Source of the DNA: Methylorubrum rhodinum
GTDB taxonomy: Bacteria; Pseudomonadota; Alphaproteobacteria; Rhizobiales; Beijerinckiaceae
Assembly (NCBI RefSeq): GCF_014199935.1
Contig: NZ_JACHOP010000004.1
Coordinates: 62,001 to 126,000, forward strand
DNA length: 64,000 nt
Direction: 5' to 3'
The translations under genes were made by a program, and so were the position numbers. The notes under the pieces were generated by a model. The model searched no databases. It was not told the DNA's origin and saw only the letters and a list, made by a program, of their open reading frames with translations. Of this stretch, positions 30,452-40,439 are shown piece after piece (positions within the stretch are counted from its first letter, which is position 1; every line of letters starts with the position of its first letter).

Positions 30452-32239
30452 ATGAAGGTGCGTGACCGGTTCCTCGCGGCCGTGGGGGCGGCGGCGCTGC
30501 TTGCGGGCGCGTCCCAGGCGCTCGCGGCGCCCGAGGCCAGCAAGACGTCCGGCGGCGTCAGCAACGAGGCGATCCTCAACGACGCCAAGACCCCCGACGA
30601 CGTCGTCACCTACGGCCTCGGCCTCCAGGCGCAGCGCTACTCGCCGCTGAAGGCCATCAACAAGGAGACGATCCAGGGCCTCGTCCCGGCCTATTCCTTC
30701 TCGTTCGGCGGCGAGAAGCAGCGCGGCCAGGAGAGTCAGGCGCTGGTCAAGGACGGCGTGATCTACGTCACCGGCTCGTATTCGCGGATGTACGCGGTCG
30801 ATTCCCGCACCGGCGAGAAGCTGTGGGAATACAACGCCCGCCTGCCCGAAGGCATCCTGCCCTGCTGCGACGTGGTGAACCGGGGTGCGGCGCTCTACAA
30901 GGACAAGGTCTATTTCGGCACGCTCGACGCCAAGCTGGTCGCGCTCGACGCCAAGACCGGCAAGGTGGTGTGGCGCAAGGACATCGACGACTTCAAGGCC
31001 GGCTACAGCTACACCGCCGCCCCGCTGATCGTGAACGGCAAGATCATCACCGGCGTGTCGGGCGGCGAGTTCGGCATCGTCGGCCGGGTCGAGGCGCGCG
31101 ACGCCGAGACCGGCGAGGTCATCTGGAAGCGCCCCGTCATCGAAGGCCATATGGGCGAGCTGAACGGCAAGCCCTCGACGATGACCGGCAAGGTCAACGA
31201 GACCTGGCCGGGCGACCTGTGGAAGTACGGCGGCGGCGCCACCTGGCTCGGGGGCACCTACGACGCCGAGACCAACCTCCTGTACTTCGGCACCGGTAAT
31301 CCGGGCCCGTGGAACTCGGCCCTGCGCCCCGGCGACAACAAGTGGTCGGCCTCGCGCATCGCGCTCAACCCCGACAACGGCGAGATCGTGTGGGGCTTCC
31401 AGACCACGCCGCATGACGGCTGGGACTTCGACGGCGTGAACGAGTTCGTGCCGTTCGATCTCCAGAAGGACGGCAAGACCGTCAAGGCCGGCGCCACGGC
31501 CGACCGCAACGGCTTCTTCTACGTTCTGGATCGCACCAACGGCAAGTTCATCTCGGCCTCGCCGTTCGTGGAAAAGATCAACTGGGCCAAGGGCATCGGT
31601 AAGGACGGCCGTCCGATCTACGACGACGCGTTCCGCCCCGGCGACCCGTCGAAGTCCGAGGACGGCAAAAAGGGCAAGTCCGTGTTCGCGGTGCCGAGCT
31701 TCCTCGGCGGCAAGAACTGGATGCCGGTCGCCTACAGCCCCGACACCAAGCTGTTCTACGTCCCCTCCAACGAGTGGGGCATGGACATCTGGAACGAGCC
31801 GGTGAACTACAAGAAGGGCGCCGCCTATCTCGGTGCCGGCTTCACCATCAAGCCGATCTTCGAGGACCATATCGGTTCGCTCAAAGCCATCGACCCGGCC
31901 ACCGGCAAGGTGGTGTGGAACTACAAGAACAAGGCCCCGCTCTGGGGCGGCGTGCTCACCACCGGCGGCAACCTCGTCTTCACCGGCACGCCGGAGGGCT
32001 TCCTGAAGGCCTTCGACGCCAAGTCCGGCGAAGAGGTGTGGAAGTTCCAGGTCGGCACCGGCGTGGTCTCCTCGCCGATCACCTGGGAGCAGGACGGCGA
32101 GCAATGGATCGGCGTCGCGGCCGGCTGGGGCGGCGCGGTCCCGCTCTGGGGCGGCGAGGTGGCCAAGTCCACCGCCGGCATCAACCAGGGCGGCAGCTTC
32201 TGGGCGTTCAAGCTGCCCAAGAAGATGGCGGCGCGCTGA
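30452..32239 (+). CDS. exaF: Lanthanide-type PQQ-dependent ethanol dehydrogenase (ExaF)
   Basis: A 595-residue periplasmic quinoprotein that oxidises primary alcohols (ethanol to acetaldehyde) and passes electrons to cytochrome c. It starts at ATG 30452 after AGGAGG, with a signal peptide cleaved near SQALA. The adjacent Cys138-Cys139 (LPCCDVV) form the disulfide ring over PQQ. In [11 protein letters not shown], Asp325 is the catalytic base and Asp327 is the extra acidic residue that marks lanthanide-dependent members of this superfamily. Repeated tryptophan-docking blades ([27 protein letters not shown]) form the eight-bladed propeller. The N-terminal part ([20 protein letters not shown]) matches ethanol dehydrogenases (ExaF/PedH) rather than XoxF or MxaF methanol dehydrogenases. 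A strong terminator follows. Confidence 0.92.
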   Translation: MKVRDRFLAAVGAAALLAGASQALAAPEASKTSGGVSNEAILNDAKTPDDVVTYGLGLQAQRYSPLKAINKETIQGLVPAYSFSFGGEKQRGQESQALVKDGVIYVTGSYSRMYAVDSRTGEKLWEYNARLPEGILPCCDVVNRGAALYKDKVYFGTLDAKLVALDAKTGKVVWRKDIDDFKAGYSYTAAPLIVNGKIITGVSGGEFGIVGRVEARDAETGEVIWKRPVIEGHMGELNGKPSTMTGKVNETWPGDLWKYGGGATWLGGTYDAETNLLYFGTGNPGPWNSALRPGDNKWSASRIALNPDNGEIVWGFQTTPHDGWDFDGVNEFVPFDLQKDGKTVKAGATADRNGFFYVLDRTNGKFISASPFVEKINWAKGIGKDGRPIYDDAFRPGDPSKSEDGKKGKSVFAVPSFLGGKNWMPVAYSPDTKLFYVPSNEWGMDIWNEPVNYKKGAAYLGAGFTIKPIFEDHIGSLKAIDPATGKVVWNYKNKAPLWGGVLTTGGNLVFTGTPEGFLKAFDAKSGEEVWKFQVGTGVVSSPITWEQDGEQWIGVAAGWGGAVPLWGGEVAKSTAGINQGGSFWAFKLPKKMAAR

Positions 32240-32290
32240 CATCAGGTCGGGCCGGTCCCCTCGGGGCCGGCTCTCGTGGAACGGGTGAAG

Positions 32291-32326
32291 AAAGCCCCCG
32301 GAGCGGTCCGCCGCTCCGGGGGCTTT
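32291..32326. terminator. Bidirectional intrinsic terminator between exaF and dnaE2
   Basis: A perfect 16-bp stem (AAAGCCCCCGGAGCGG and its complement) with a TCCG tetraloop ends in TTTCGTCGTT. It lies between convergent stops at 32239 and 32348 and can serve both strands. Confidence 0.9.
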
Positions 32327-32347
32327 CGTCGTTCGATGTCGCGGGTC

Positions 32348-35300
32348 TCAGCGGAAGTTGCGGGCATGCACGCGCAGCGGTCCCCGGCCGGGCTCCGGCT
32401 CCGACGGCGCGCCCTCCTCGCCGATCCGGGCGATGAGAGCGGAGCGGTCGAACAGCTCCGCGGCGATGAGGTGGACGACTGCGCCGACCTTTTGAACCCG
32501 GCCGCGGCAGGCCATCAGCCGGGCGGCCAGCACCGTGCGGCGGCTGCGCTCGAACAGGTCCGGGCGCACGATCAGGTTGGCGATACCGGTCTCGTCCTCC
32601 AGGGTCAGGAACAGGGTGCCCTTGGCCGAGCCCGGCCGCTGGCGCATCAGCACGAGGCCGCAGACGGTGAGCCGCGCCCCGTCGCGGGCTTGGCCCAGCC
32701 GGTCGCAGGGCCGGTCGCCGAGCGCCGTCAGTTCGGCCCGCAGGAAGCTCAGCGGATGGGCCCGCAGGCTGAGGCCCTTGGCGCGGTAATCGGCCACGAC
32801 CTCGCCGCCCGCGCTCAGCGGTGGCAGCGCCACGGGCGGCTCGGCGATGGCGGGCTCGGCCGAGCCCTCCTGCGCCGCGGCGGCGAAGAGCGGCAGCGGT
32901 GCCGGCACCAGGGCGCGCACCGCCCAGGCGGCCTCGCGCCGGTTCAGGCCGAGCGAGCGGAAGGCATCCGCCCGCACGAGGCAGGCCAGCGAGGCGGTGG
33001 GCAGGCCGGTGCGCCGCGACAGCGCGGCCAGCGTCGCGAATTCTTTTTGAGATTTTCGCGCGGCGACCAGACGGGCGCCGTCGCGCTCAGGCAGGCCGCC
33101 GACGAGGCGCAGGCCGAGCCGCACCGCGAGCAGGCGCCCGGACTCCGTCGGCTCCAGGGTGCAGTCCCATTCCGAAAGATTCACGTCGACGGGGTGGATC
33201 GGGACGCCGTGCTCGCGGGCGTCGCGCACGATCTGGGCGGGGGCGTAGAAGCCCATCGGCTGCGCGTTCAGGAGGGCGGCGCAAAAAACGTCCGGGTGGT
33301 GACACTTCAGGTAGGACGAGGCGTAGGCAAGCAGCGCGAAGGAGGCGGCGTGGCTCTCCGGGAAGCCGTAGGAGCCGAAGCCTTCGAGCTGGCGGAAGGT
33401 GCGCTCGGCGAAGTCGCGCGCGTAGCCGTTGGCGACCATCCCCTCGATCAGCCGGCTCTCGAAGCGGTGGACGCCCCCCGTCATCTTGAAGGTCGCCATC
33501 GAGCGGCGCAGCTCGTCGGCCTCCGCGGCGGTGAAGCCCGCACCGACCATGGCGACCTGCATCGCCTGCTCCTGGAACAGCGGCACGCCGAGCGTCTTTT
33601 CGAGCACCTTTCGCAAGGCGGGCGTCGGATAGGTCACCTCCTCGCGCCCCTCCCGGCGGCGCAGATAGGGATGGACCATGTCGCCCTGGATCGGGCCGGG
33701 ACGCACCAGCGCCACCTCGATCACGAGGTCGTAGAACTTTCTCGGCTTCATCCGCGGCAGCATCGCCATCTGCGCGCGGCTCTCGATCTGGAACACGCCG
33801 ACCGTGTCCGCTTTCCGGATCATCGCGAAGGTGGCGGGATCGTCCTGCGGGATCGCGGCGAGGTCGAGCGGGAGGCTCTTGGCCGTGTCCAGAAGCGCGA
33901 AGGCGCGGCGCAGGCAGCCGAGCATGCCGAGCCCCAGCACGTCGACCTTCATGAACTTGAGGGCGTCGATGTCGTCCTTGTCCCACTCGATGACCTGACG
34001 GTTCTCCATCGCGGCGGGCTCGACCGGCACGAGTTCGTCGAGGCGGTCGAGGGTGAGCACGAAGCCGCCGGGATGCTGCGACAGGTGGCGCGGCGTGTCG
34101 ATCAGCTCGCGGGCGATCTCCAGGGTGAGCCGCAGGCGCCGGTCGGCCGGGTCGAGGCCCAGCGCCTTCAGTTCCCGCTCGCCCGCCCCCTCGCCGCCCC
34201 AGGGCCAGGTCAGCCGGTTGAGGGCGCCGGTCACCTCCTCCGGCAGGCCCATCACCTTGCCGACCTCGCGGAGCGCCCCGCGGGCGCGAAACCGGCTGAC
34301 GACGGCGGTCAGCGCGGCGCGGTGGCGGCCGTAAGTTTCAAAAATCCACTGGATCACCTGCTCGCGGCGCTCGTGCTCGAAATCGACGTCGATGTCGGGC
34401 GGCTCGCGCCGGGCCTCGGAGACGAAGCGCTCGAACAGCAGGGTCTGCTGGATCGGATCGATCGCGGTGATGCCCAGGCAGTAGCAGACCGCGGAATTCG
34501 CCGCCGAGCCGCGACCCTGGCACAGGATTTTTTGGGTTTCGGCGTATTCGACGATCGAATGGACCGTCAGGAAGTACGGTGCGTAGCCGAGCCGGGCGAT
34601 CAGCCCGAGTTCGTGGACGAGTTGCCGCGCCACCGCCTCCGGCACGCCCTCCGGATAGCGCCGCTCGGCCCCGGCCCAGGTCAGGACGTCCAGCCGCTCC
34701 CGTGCGGTCCGGCCGTCGGGGCCGGATTCCGAGGGGTATTCGTAGGCGAGGTCGTCGAGCGAGAAGCGGCAGGCCTGCGCGATGTCTTGCGCGCGCGCGA
34801 GCGCTTCCGGGAAGCGGGCGAACAGGCGCGCGGTCTCCTCGGGCGCCTTCAGGAAGCGGTCGGCGTGGCGCTCCTTCAGGAATCCCGCCCGCTCGATCGT
34901 GACGCCGCGGCGGATGCAGGTCGCCACGTCCTGCAACCGGCGCCGCCCGACCACGTGGTAGAGGATGTCGCCGGTGGCGACGACCGGCACCCGCGCCCGC
35001 CGGGCGGCCCCGGCGAGGGCATCGAGCCGCGCCGCGTCGTCGGGCCGGAAGCGGCGGGTCAGGGCGCAGGAGGCGCGCGCCCCGAACAGGGTTTTGAGGC
35101 GCGCCAACTCGTCGCCGAGGCGCGGATCGGTGTGCTCCACCAGCAGGATGGCGAACAGACCCTCCTGCCACGCCTCGACGTCCTGCCACGCCAGCACGCA
35201 GCGGCCCTTGCCGCCCCGCGCCTTGCCGAGGCTCAGCAGCCGGCACAGCCGGCCATAGGCCGCCCGGTCGGTCGGATAGACGAGGAGCGGCGGCGCATCC

Positions 35301-35509
35301 TCGAGATCGAGCCGGCAGCCGACGACGAGGCGCACGCCCGTCGTCCTGGCCGCCTGATGCGCCCGGACCATCCCGGCGAGCGAGCCGTGATCGGTCACGC
35401 CGAGCGCCGGGATGCCGAGCAGGGCGGCTGCCGCGAACAGCTCTTCCGGGCTCGACGCGCCGCGCAGGAAGGAGAAGTGGGTGGTGACGTGGAGTTCGGG
35501 GAGGCTCAC
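32348..35509 (-). CDS. dnaE2: Error-prone DNA polymerase DnaE2 (ImuC)
   Basis: A 1053-residue C-family polymerase of SOS mutagenesis. The PHP domain opens the protein ([31 protein letters not shown]). The catalytic centre includes [13 protein letters not shown], and further signatures are [23 protein letters not shown] and [14 protein letters not shown]. An OB-fold segment lies near the C-terminus ([23 protein letters not shown]). The start is GTG 35509. It acts with ImuA and ImuB in translesion synthesis. It is the last gene of the cassette, separated from imuB by 181 bases that hold a palindromic repeat, so the operon may be partly uncoupled. Confidence 0.95.
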   Translation of the reverse strand: MSLPELHVTTHFSFLRGASSPEELFAAAALLGIPALGVTDHGSLAGMVRAHQAARTTGVRLVVGCRLDLEDAPPLLVYPTDRAAYGRLCRLLSLGKARGGKGRCVLAWQDVEAWQEGLFAILLVEHTDPRLGDELARLKTLFGARASCALTRRFRPDDAARLDALAGAARRARVPVVATGDILYHVVGRRRLQDVATCIRRGVTIERAGFLKERHADRFLKAPEETARLFARFPEALARAQDIAQACRFSLDDLAYEYPSESGPDGRTARERLDVLTWAGAERRYPEGVPEAVARQLVHELGLIARLGYAPYFLTVHSIVEYAETQKILCQGRGSAANSAVCYCLGITAIDPIQQTLLFERFVSEARREPPDIDVDFEHERREQVIQWIFETYGRHRAALTAVVSRFRARGALREVGKVMGLPEEVTGALNRLTWPWGGEGAGERELKALGLDPADRRLRLTLEIARELIDTPRHLSQHPGGFVLTLDRLDELVPVEPAAMENRQVIEWDKDDIDALKFMKVDVLGLGMLGCLRRAFALLDTAKSLPLDLAAIPQDDPATFAMIRKADTVGVFQIESRAQMAMLPRMKPRKFYDLVIEVALVRPGPIQGDMVHPYLRRREGREEVTYPTPALRKVLEKTLGVPLFQEQAMQVAMVGAGFTAAEADELRRSMATFKMTGGVHRFESRLIEGMVANGYARDFAERTFRQLEGFGSYGFPESHAASFALLAYASSYLKCHHPDVFCAALLNAQPMGFYAPAQIVRDAREHGVPIHPVDVNLSEWDCTLEPTESGRLLAVRLGLRLVGGLPERDGARLVAARKSQKEFATLAALSRRTGLPTASLACLVRADAFRSLGLNRREAAWAVRALVPAPLPLFAAAAQEGSAEPAIAEPPVALPPLSAGGEVVADYRAKGLSLRAHPLSFLRAELTALGDRPCDRLGQARDGARLTVCGLVLMRQRPGSAKGTLFLTLEDETGIANLIVRPDLFERSRRTVLAARLMACRGRVQKVGAVVHLIAAELFDRSALIARIGEEGAPSEPEPGRGPLRVHARNFR

Positions 35510-35560
35510 CGGGCGCCCCGCTGGGGGCGTAAGATGTCATCGCCTCGGCCGCCGCCGGGC

Positions 35561-35672
35561 TTCTCCTCCCCCTTGCGGGGAGGAGGTAGGAGGTGGGGGT
35601 CGGGCAGAAGGCACCGCTGCGGTTCCTCCTGAACCACCCCCACCCCTACCCCTCCCCGCAAGGGAGAGGGGA
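35561..35672. repeat. Palindromic intergenic repeat between imuB and dnaE2
   Basis: The left arm (TTGCGGGGAGGAGGTAGGAG, about 35573-35592) and the right arm (about 35632-35672, with CCCACCCCTACCCCTCCCC) are largely complementary. The element is related to the CCTCTCCCC-type palindromes at 26029 and 30108. It sits inside a co-functional cassette. Confidence 0.7.
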
Positions 35673-35690
35673 AAGCGCGAGCAAAAACCC

Positions 35691-37202
35691 TCACGCCTCG
35701 CCGAGCCCGTGCAGCCACCAGCGGCCCTCGGCCTCCATCGGGCCGTCGCGAAACAGCCAGAAGCGCTCACCGGCCTCGGTCTCGACTCGGTAATAGTCGC
35801 GGGTCATGTCGGTCTCGCCCGGCGCGACCCACCATTCGCCCAGGATGCGCTCCGGCCCGTCGGCGCGGGCGACGCGGTGGCGGGCGCCGCGCCAGACGAA
35901 GAACAGGGGCGGCGCGTCGGGAATCTCGGCCATCGCGGCGACCGGCTCGGGGGCGTCGAGGAGGCGGGCCGGGCGCGGCAGATCGGCGGGCCAGAGCGCG
36001 CCCGAGGGGGCACTGAGCGGGGCGACGCGGCGCACCGCGCGCTCGGGCAGGTCGCTCTCGACCGGCGCCAGCCGGTAGACCCGCTCCGCCCCGAGGCGCA
36101 GGCGCAGCGTGTCGATGAGCGCGGCGAGGTCGGCGATCTCCGGGCCCTGCCCGAGGACCGCGCCCGAGAGCTGGCGCTCGGCCAGGGGCTCGGTGCGGGA
36201 GGCGGTCAGCACCATCTCCTCGATGCCGAAGCCGGGATCGATCCGCGGCAGGCGCTCGGTCAGGAGGCGGGCGAGATGGCCTGCGTCGCGGCTGCCCCGC
36301 GCGGTGCCGACACGGATCGCCTGATCGAGGCGGTCGACCCGGCGGAAGACGAGATCGAGGCGGCGCGCCCCGAGCCCGGTCCGCTCCAGATCGGGCGCCA
36401 GCCGGGCGCAGAGATCGGCCACGACTTTCGCCAGCACCTCCGGGCTACTGACCGGCTCGGCGAAGCGCGCGGCGGCCTGCGGCATGTCGGGCGCGGTGAG
36501 GAAGGCCAGCGGCTCCGGCTCGGCGCCGAGCGCCCGGTCGAGGCGAAGCAGCGGCTCCGGACCGAAGCGGCGGCGCAGCGGCGCGCGGGGCGCCCGCATC
36601 AGCCCGCCGATTCGCGCGAGGCCGACCTCGCGAAGCGCCGCGACGGTCTCCGGCGGCAGGCGCAGGGCCGCGACCGGCAGCGGCGACAGGGCATCGCCGA
36701 GGCCGCCCGGGAGCACGATCCCGCCCGGCCCGAATCGGGCGAGCGCCCAGGCGCCGCCCGGCGTGTCGGCGAGCGAGAGGCGGGCGCACAGGCCGGTCCG
36801 CTCCAGCCGTGCCAAAAGGTCGGCCATCAGCGCCGCCTCGCCGCCGTGCAAGTGGGCGGCGCCCGCGATGTCGATCAGCAGGCCGTCGGGCGGATCGAGG
36901 GCGACGAGGGGGGCGTAGCGCAGGCACCAGAGCCCGAGCCGCATCAGCGCCGCCGCGTCGGCCTCGGGCTCGGCCGCGGCGAGGCGCAGGCCCGGCACCA
37001 TCGCCATGGCCTGGGCCGCGGGCATGCCGCGCTTCAAGCCCGCGCGCCGGGCGGCGGCGTCGATCCCGGCCAGCACCCGGCGTGGGCCGTCCTGGCGCAC
37101 GGTCGCCAGCGGCTCACCGGACGGCGGCGCGGCGGGGGACGCGCTCCGGCGCAGCCGGTCGGTCGGCCAGGAGGGCAGGCACAGCGAGACGACCCTGCGC
37201 AT
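35691..37202 (-). CDS. imuB: ImuB, Y-family polymerase-like protein
   Basis: A 503-residue protein beginning MRRVVSLCLPSWPTDRLRR, the conserved ImuB N-terminus. The acidic catalytic residues of true Y-family polymerases are generally lost in ImuB, which acts as a clamp-binding hub for ImuA and DnaE2. Here LLIDIAGAAHLHGGE and LSLADTPGGAWALARFG are recognisable. It overlaps the 3' end of imuA by 89 bases in another frame. Confidence 0.92.
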   Translation of the reverse strand: MRRVVSLCLPSWPTDRLRRSASPAAPPSGEPLATVRQDGPRRVLAGIDAAARRAGLKRGMPAAQAMAMVPGLRLAAAEPEADAAALMRLGLWCLRYAPLVALDPPDGLLIDIAGAAHLHGGEAALMADLLARLERTGLCARLSLADTPGGAWALARFGPGGIVLPGGLGDALSPLPVAALRLPPETVAALREVGLARIGGLMRAPRAPLRRRFGPEPLLRLDRALGAEPEPLAFLTAPDMPQAAARFAEPVSSPEVLAKVVADLCARLAPDLERTGLGARRLDLVFRRVDRLDQAIRVGTARGSRDAGHLARLLTERLPRIDPGFGIEEMVLTASRTEPLAERQLSGAVLGQGPEIADLAALIDTLRLRLGAERVYRLAPVESDLPERAVRRVAPLSAPSGALWPADLPRPARLLDAPEPVAAMAEIPDAPPLFFVWRGARHRVARADGPERILGEWWVAPGETDMTRDYYRVETEAGERFWLFRDGPMEAEGRWWLHGLGEA

Positions 37203-38037
37203 CGCAGGCCTCCACGATCCACGAGCCCGGCGCCCCGCCGCGGCAGCGCTGCAGGTCGAGCCGCCAGCGCGGGCGGCCGAGGTGACGGGGGTTGTCCGTG
37301 TCGGACGGGGCCGGGCTCACCCGCCAGCGGGTACGGGCGGCGGACGGCTCGGGCTCGGCCGCCTCGCCCGCGCAGACCCGGTGCAGCACCAGCGCGGTCA
37401 CGCCCGAGCCTTCCGCGGCGAGTTGGAGCCGGCGCGACGGCGTCAGCGCCATGCGGGTCAGCTCGCCGACGACGCCGGCCAGCCCCCGGTGGCGCAGGCC
37501 TTCTTCCATGGCGGGCAGCACCTCGGCGTCGCGCCACGTCTCGCAATAGACCACCCGGTCGGGATGGAGCCCGACGCGGGCGAGCGCCGGGGCGAACAGG
37601 TCGCGGCTGTGCAGGCACCACAGCACGGGTCCGTCGAGCCGGGCCAGAATGCCGCCCGCGAACAGCACGGCGGAGGCGGCGTAGCGCCCGCGCGGGCCGC
37701 CCTCGTGGATCTGGTGCAGCGCGCCGAGCGCCAGCCCGCCTCCCGGCAGGGCGCCATCGAGACCAGAGGCCCCGAACGGCAGCACGGCCCCGCCGGTCCG
37801 CGCCGTGGCGGCAGGCTCGGCGAGGCGGCGCAGCTCGGCCAGGACGTTCTTGGCGCGCGCCGGGGGAGGTCGGCCCGCTGTCGGAGCCGTCGGATCAGGG
37901 CCTTCGTCTTCGCATCCCTTCGTGCGAACAGGATGGAGCGCCTCTCCTTCCCCTTGCGGGGAGGGGACACGCGCCAAACCCTGCCGTGGCGCGGCAGCCT
38001 GCGGGTCCGGCGGATCAGGGAGGGGGGCAGGGGGCAT
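37114..38037 (-). CDS. imuA: ImuA, SulA/RecA-like mutasome protein
   Basis: About 307 residues from the ATG at 38037. This start is preferred to a TTG at 38073 because the latter would lie inside the LexA box. The protein has a proline-rich N-terminus (about 1-60), then a RecA-like region (NVLAELRRLA, GLDGALPGGGLALGALHQI, VLWCLHSRDLFAPALARVGL). ImuA is the first partner of the ImuA-ImuB-DnaE2 translesion pathway. The LexA box just upstream predicts SOS induction. The C-terminus extends over the imuB start. Confidence 0.88.
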   Translation of the reverse strand: MPPAPLPDPPDPQAAAPRQGLARVPSPQGEGEALHPVRTKGCEDEGPDPTAPTAGRPPPARAKNVLAELRRLAEPAATARTGGAVLPFGASGLDGALPGGGLALGALHQIHEGGPRGRYAASAVLFAGGILARLDGPVLWCLHSRDLFAPALARVGLHPDRVVYCETWRDAEVLPAMEEGLRHRGLAGVVGELTRMALTPSRRLQLAAEGSGVTALVLHRVCAGEAAEPEPSAARTRWRVSPAPSDTDNPRHLGRPRWRLDLQRCRGGAPGSWIVEACDAQGRLAVPALLADRPAAPERVPRRAAVR

Positions 38038-38067
38038 GGACCGGGGCGGATTGAAGGACCGTGAATA

Positions 38068-38082
38068 GAACAAAGAGTGAAC
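38068..38082 (-). promoter_or_regulatory. LexA (SOS) box of the imuA-imuB-dnaE2 operon
   Basis: An exact GAAC-N7-GAAC on the plus strand (GTTC-N7-GTTC in the direction of transcription) is the established alphaproteobacterial LexA target. It lies about 30 bases before the imuA start. Confidence 0.88.
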
Positions 38083-38410
38083 ACGGCTGAGCCGCCTCCG
38101 GTCAACCGCTCAAGCTCCACGCTCCCTGTTGAAAATGCGGATTTTATTCCAAGCCCAGCCTTGACCTTGCCGACCGGCGTTCCGAATCGGCGAAAGCCCT
38201 GCGTGCGGCGCGGGCAATCGACGCAGGTGGCCGCGAAAAGCGCATGCGGGCCGTGTGCTCATGCAACAAATCCGCCCGCTGTTGCCGTTGAATGACAGAC
38301 GTTCGCGTCCGCCCATCTATCGTGCAGCGGTGCCGGAGACCCGATCGGGGAGTTCCATGCGTGCGGGTCGACCCGTGCCTCCCCCTCGGGCTCAGAATTG
38401 TGCCAGGGCC
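38083..38410. other. Intergenic region between the imu operon and the response regulator
   Basis: About 330 bases without a convincing gene. An AT-richer stretch at 38120-38150 may hold the response-regulator promoter. Possible alternative starts for the regulator (38255, 38357) lie here but lack protein-like composition upstream of 38411. Confidence 0.4.
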
Positions 38411-38818
38411 ATGAGTGACGCACGACCCACGGGCCACAAGCCCGTCATTCTCGTCGTCGAGGATGAGCCCGACGAGCGCTACCTCGCGGCCGAGCTCCTC
38501 GAGGAGAAGGGCTTCGAGGTGATCGAGGCCGAGACGGCCGAGCGCGCGCTCGAGATCCTGCGCCAGCGCGGCGAAGGCATCGACGTGGTGTTTTCCGACG
38601 TGCGCACGCCGGGCACGATCGGCGGCTTCGAGCTCGCCCGCATCATCGGCGTGACGTGGCCGCGCATCCGGCTGCTGCTGACCTCGGGCGATGCCGGCGA
38701 CCAGCCGAGCGACCTGCGCGTCACCGCGACCTTCATGCCGAAACCCTGGCGCGCGCCGGAAATCCTCAACTGGCTGGAGGAGGCCGCGGGCCTGCGCGAG
38801 CGCTCGGGCGAGGTGTAG
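38411..38818 (+). CDS. Single-domain response regulator
   Basis: A 135-residue stand-alone receiver domain from the ATG at 38411. The acidic pair sits in VVEDEPDE (Glu17/Asp18), the phospho-acceptor is Asp63 (FSDVRTPG), the conserved Ser/Thr is in LLLTSGD, and the Lys is in FMPKPW. It has no output domain, so it may act by protein interaction or in a phosphorelay. It is not next to a kinase; the hybrid kinase at 20835 is distant. It converges with pncB 12 bases away. Confidence 0.88.
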   Translation: MSDARPTGHKPVILVVEDEPDERYLAAELLEEKGFEVIEAETAERALEILRQRGEGIDVVFSDVRTPGTIGGFELARIIGVTWPRIRLLLTSGDAGDQPSDLRVTATFMPKPWRAPEILNWLEEAAGLRERSGEV

Positions 38819-38830
38819 AAGCTTGCCGGC

Positions 38831-40129
38831 TCAGACCGAGACCGGCAGCGCCGCCTGCTCGCCGACCCCGAACACCCGCTTGTAGCGGGCCACCTCCTCG
38901 GCCGGCCCCTGCGCCTTGCTCGGGTTGTCGGAGAGCTTCACGGTCGGGCGCCGCTCGGCCGAGACGACCTTGCAGACCACCGAGATCGGATCGAGCCGCC
39001 CGTCCGGCACGAGGCCGCGGAAGTCGTTGGTCAGCCGCGTGCCCCAGCCGTAGCCGATCCGCATCCGGCCGTGGAAATGGGCGTGGATGCGCTCGATGTC
39101 CGCGATATCGAGCCCGTCGGAGAAGATCGCGAGTTTTTCACGCGGGTCGCAGCCTCGGGCGCGCCAGAACGCGAGCGCCTCCTCGCCGCCCTCGATCGGG
39201 TCTTTCGAGTCGATGCGGATGCCGGTCCAGGCGGTGAGCCAGTCGGGGGCGTGTCTCAGGAATCCGGTCGTGCCGTAGGTGTCGGGCAGGATGACCAGCA
39301 GGTTGCCCTCGTAATCCTGCTGCCAGTCGGCCAGCACCGCGTAGGGCGCGGCGGCCAGCGCCGCGTCGTCGTCGCCCGCCAGCGCCGCGTAGACCATCGG
39401 CAGCTCGTGGGCGTTGGTGCCGACCGCTTCGACCTCCCGGCGCTGGGCGATCAGGCAGTTCGACGTGCCGAGGAAGCTTTTGGGCCCCAGGCCCTCGCTC
39501 ATCGCCTGCACGCACCAATCCTGCCACAGGAAGCCGTGGCGCCGCCGCGTGCCGAAATCCGCGATGGAGAGATCGGGCAGGCGCTTCAGCCGCTCGATCT
39601 TCTCCCAGACGCGGGTCATGGCGCGGGCGTAGAGCACCTGCAGCTCGAACTTGCCCAGATCGCGCAGCACCGCCCGCGAGCGCAGCTCGTTGAGGATCGC
39701 CAGCGCCGGCACCTCCCAGAGCGTGGTCTCGACCCAGGGGCCGTGGAAGGTCAGCGCCACCTGTCCGTCGCGGGTCTCCAGCTCGTAGTCGGGCAGCCGG
39801 AACTCCTCGAACCACGCCATGAACTCCGAGGAGAGGATCTGGCGCTTGCCGTAGAAGGTGTTGCCGCGCAGCCAAGTGGATTCGCCGCGGCTGAGGCGGA
39901 GCGTGCGGGCGTGGTCGAGCTGCTCGCGCAAGGCCCCGAGATCGATCTCGTCGCCGACGCGCACCCGCACCGAACGGTTCTGGATGGCGAAGCTCGCCCG
40001 CACGTCGCGGTGACGGCGGAAGATCATCTGCGCCATCAGGAGCTTGTAGAAATCCGTATCGAGCAGCGAGCGGACGATCGGATCGATGCGGAAGTTGTGG
40101 TTGTAGACCCGTGTCGCGAGGTCGGGCAT
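38831..40129 (-). CDS. pncB: Nicotinate phosphoribosyltransferase
   Basis: A 432-residue enzyme of NAD salvage that converts nicotinate and PRPP to nicotinate mononucleotide with ATP hydrolysis. The start at ATG 40129 ([19 protein letters not shown]) precedes the family's [16 protein letters not shown]. Other signatures are [48 protein letters not shown] and [18 protein letters not shown]. Length is normal. It is probably a single-gene transcript; a repeat element lies between it and the upstream gene. Confidence 0.94.
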   Translation of the reverse strand: MPDLATRVYNHNFRIDPIVRSLLDTDFYKLLMAQMIFRRHRDVRASFAIQNRSVRVRVGDEIDLGALREQLDHARTLRLSRGESTWLRGNTFYGKRQILSSEFMAWFEEFRLPDYELETRDGQVALTFHGPWVETTLWEVPALAILNELRSRAVLRDLGKFELQVLYARAMTRVWEKIERLKRLPDLSIADFGTRRRHGFLWQDWCVQAMSEGLGPKSFLGTSNCLIAQRREVEAVGTNAHELPMVYAALAGDDDAALAAAPYAVLADWQQDYEGNLLVILPDTYGTTGFLRHAPDWLTAWTGIRIDSKDPIEGGEEALAFWRARGCDPREKLAIFSDGLDIADIERIHAHFHGRMRIGYGWGTRLTNDFRGLVPDGRLDPISVVCKVVSAERRPTVKLSDNPSKAQGPAEEVARYKRVFGVGEQAALPVSV

Positions 40130-40210
40130 GGGCCTTCGGCGCTTCCTTCGGTGCGAGCGGTCGAGCTTGGGCCGGATCGCCGTTGCGATCAACGGCGGCT
40201 TAACGGCGCC

Positions 40211-40330
40211 GTCATTCCGGGGCCGCATAGCGGAACCCGGAATCCACCCGTGATGCGCGATGCTCGGCTGACGCTGCGCCGTCGCGCCCGATCATGGATT
40301 CCGGGTTCGCCTTCGGCGCCCCGGAATGAC
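40211..40330. repeat. Palindromic repeat, family 2
   Basis: A 120-base element bounded by GTCATTCCGGGG at one end and CCCCGGAATGAC at the other, with inner arms GCGGAACCCGGAATCCACCC and GGATTCCGGGTTCGCC. It is the same family as 20145, 46239 and 46694. Confidence 0.88.
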
Positions 40331-40389
40331 GCGGCGGCAGGTGTCAGGGAAACGGCGAAACCCGCATGAGCCCGTGGCCTCCACCCACG

Positions 40390-40411
40390 AAAACGCCCCC
40401 GCCGAGGGGCG
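40390..40411 (-). terminator. Intrinsic terminator of the flavoprotein gene
   Basis: On the minus strand, CGCCCC-TCGGCG-GGGGCG is followed directly by TTTTCG, 29 bases beyond the stop at 40440. Confidence 0.65.
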
Positions 40412-40439
40412 GAGGCGCTTCGGGAAACCCCGAAAAGAA

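Larger units (their letters stand above)
40130..40439. other. Intergenic region upstream of pncB
   Basis: These 310 bases hold the palindromic repeat at 40211-40330 and the terminator of the upstream flavoprotein gene (40390-40411). The pncB promoter should lie in 40130-40210; none was picked with confidence. Confidence 0.55.

Noticed and set aside
30452..32239. XoxF or MxaF methanol dehydrogenase
   Set aside because: The N-terminal region and WDFDG context fit ExaF/PedH-type ethanol dehydrogenases, and the neighbouring cytochrome is PedF-like rather than XoxG/MxaG-like.
38037..38073. imuA start at the TTG at 38073
   Set aside because: This codon lies within the LexA box, so the transcript would not normally include it; ATG 38037 is downstream of the operator.
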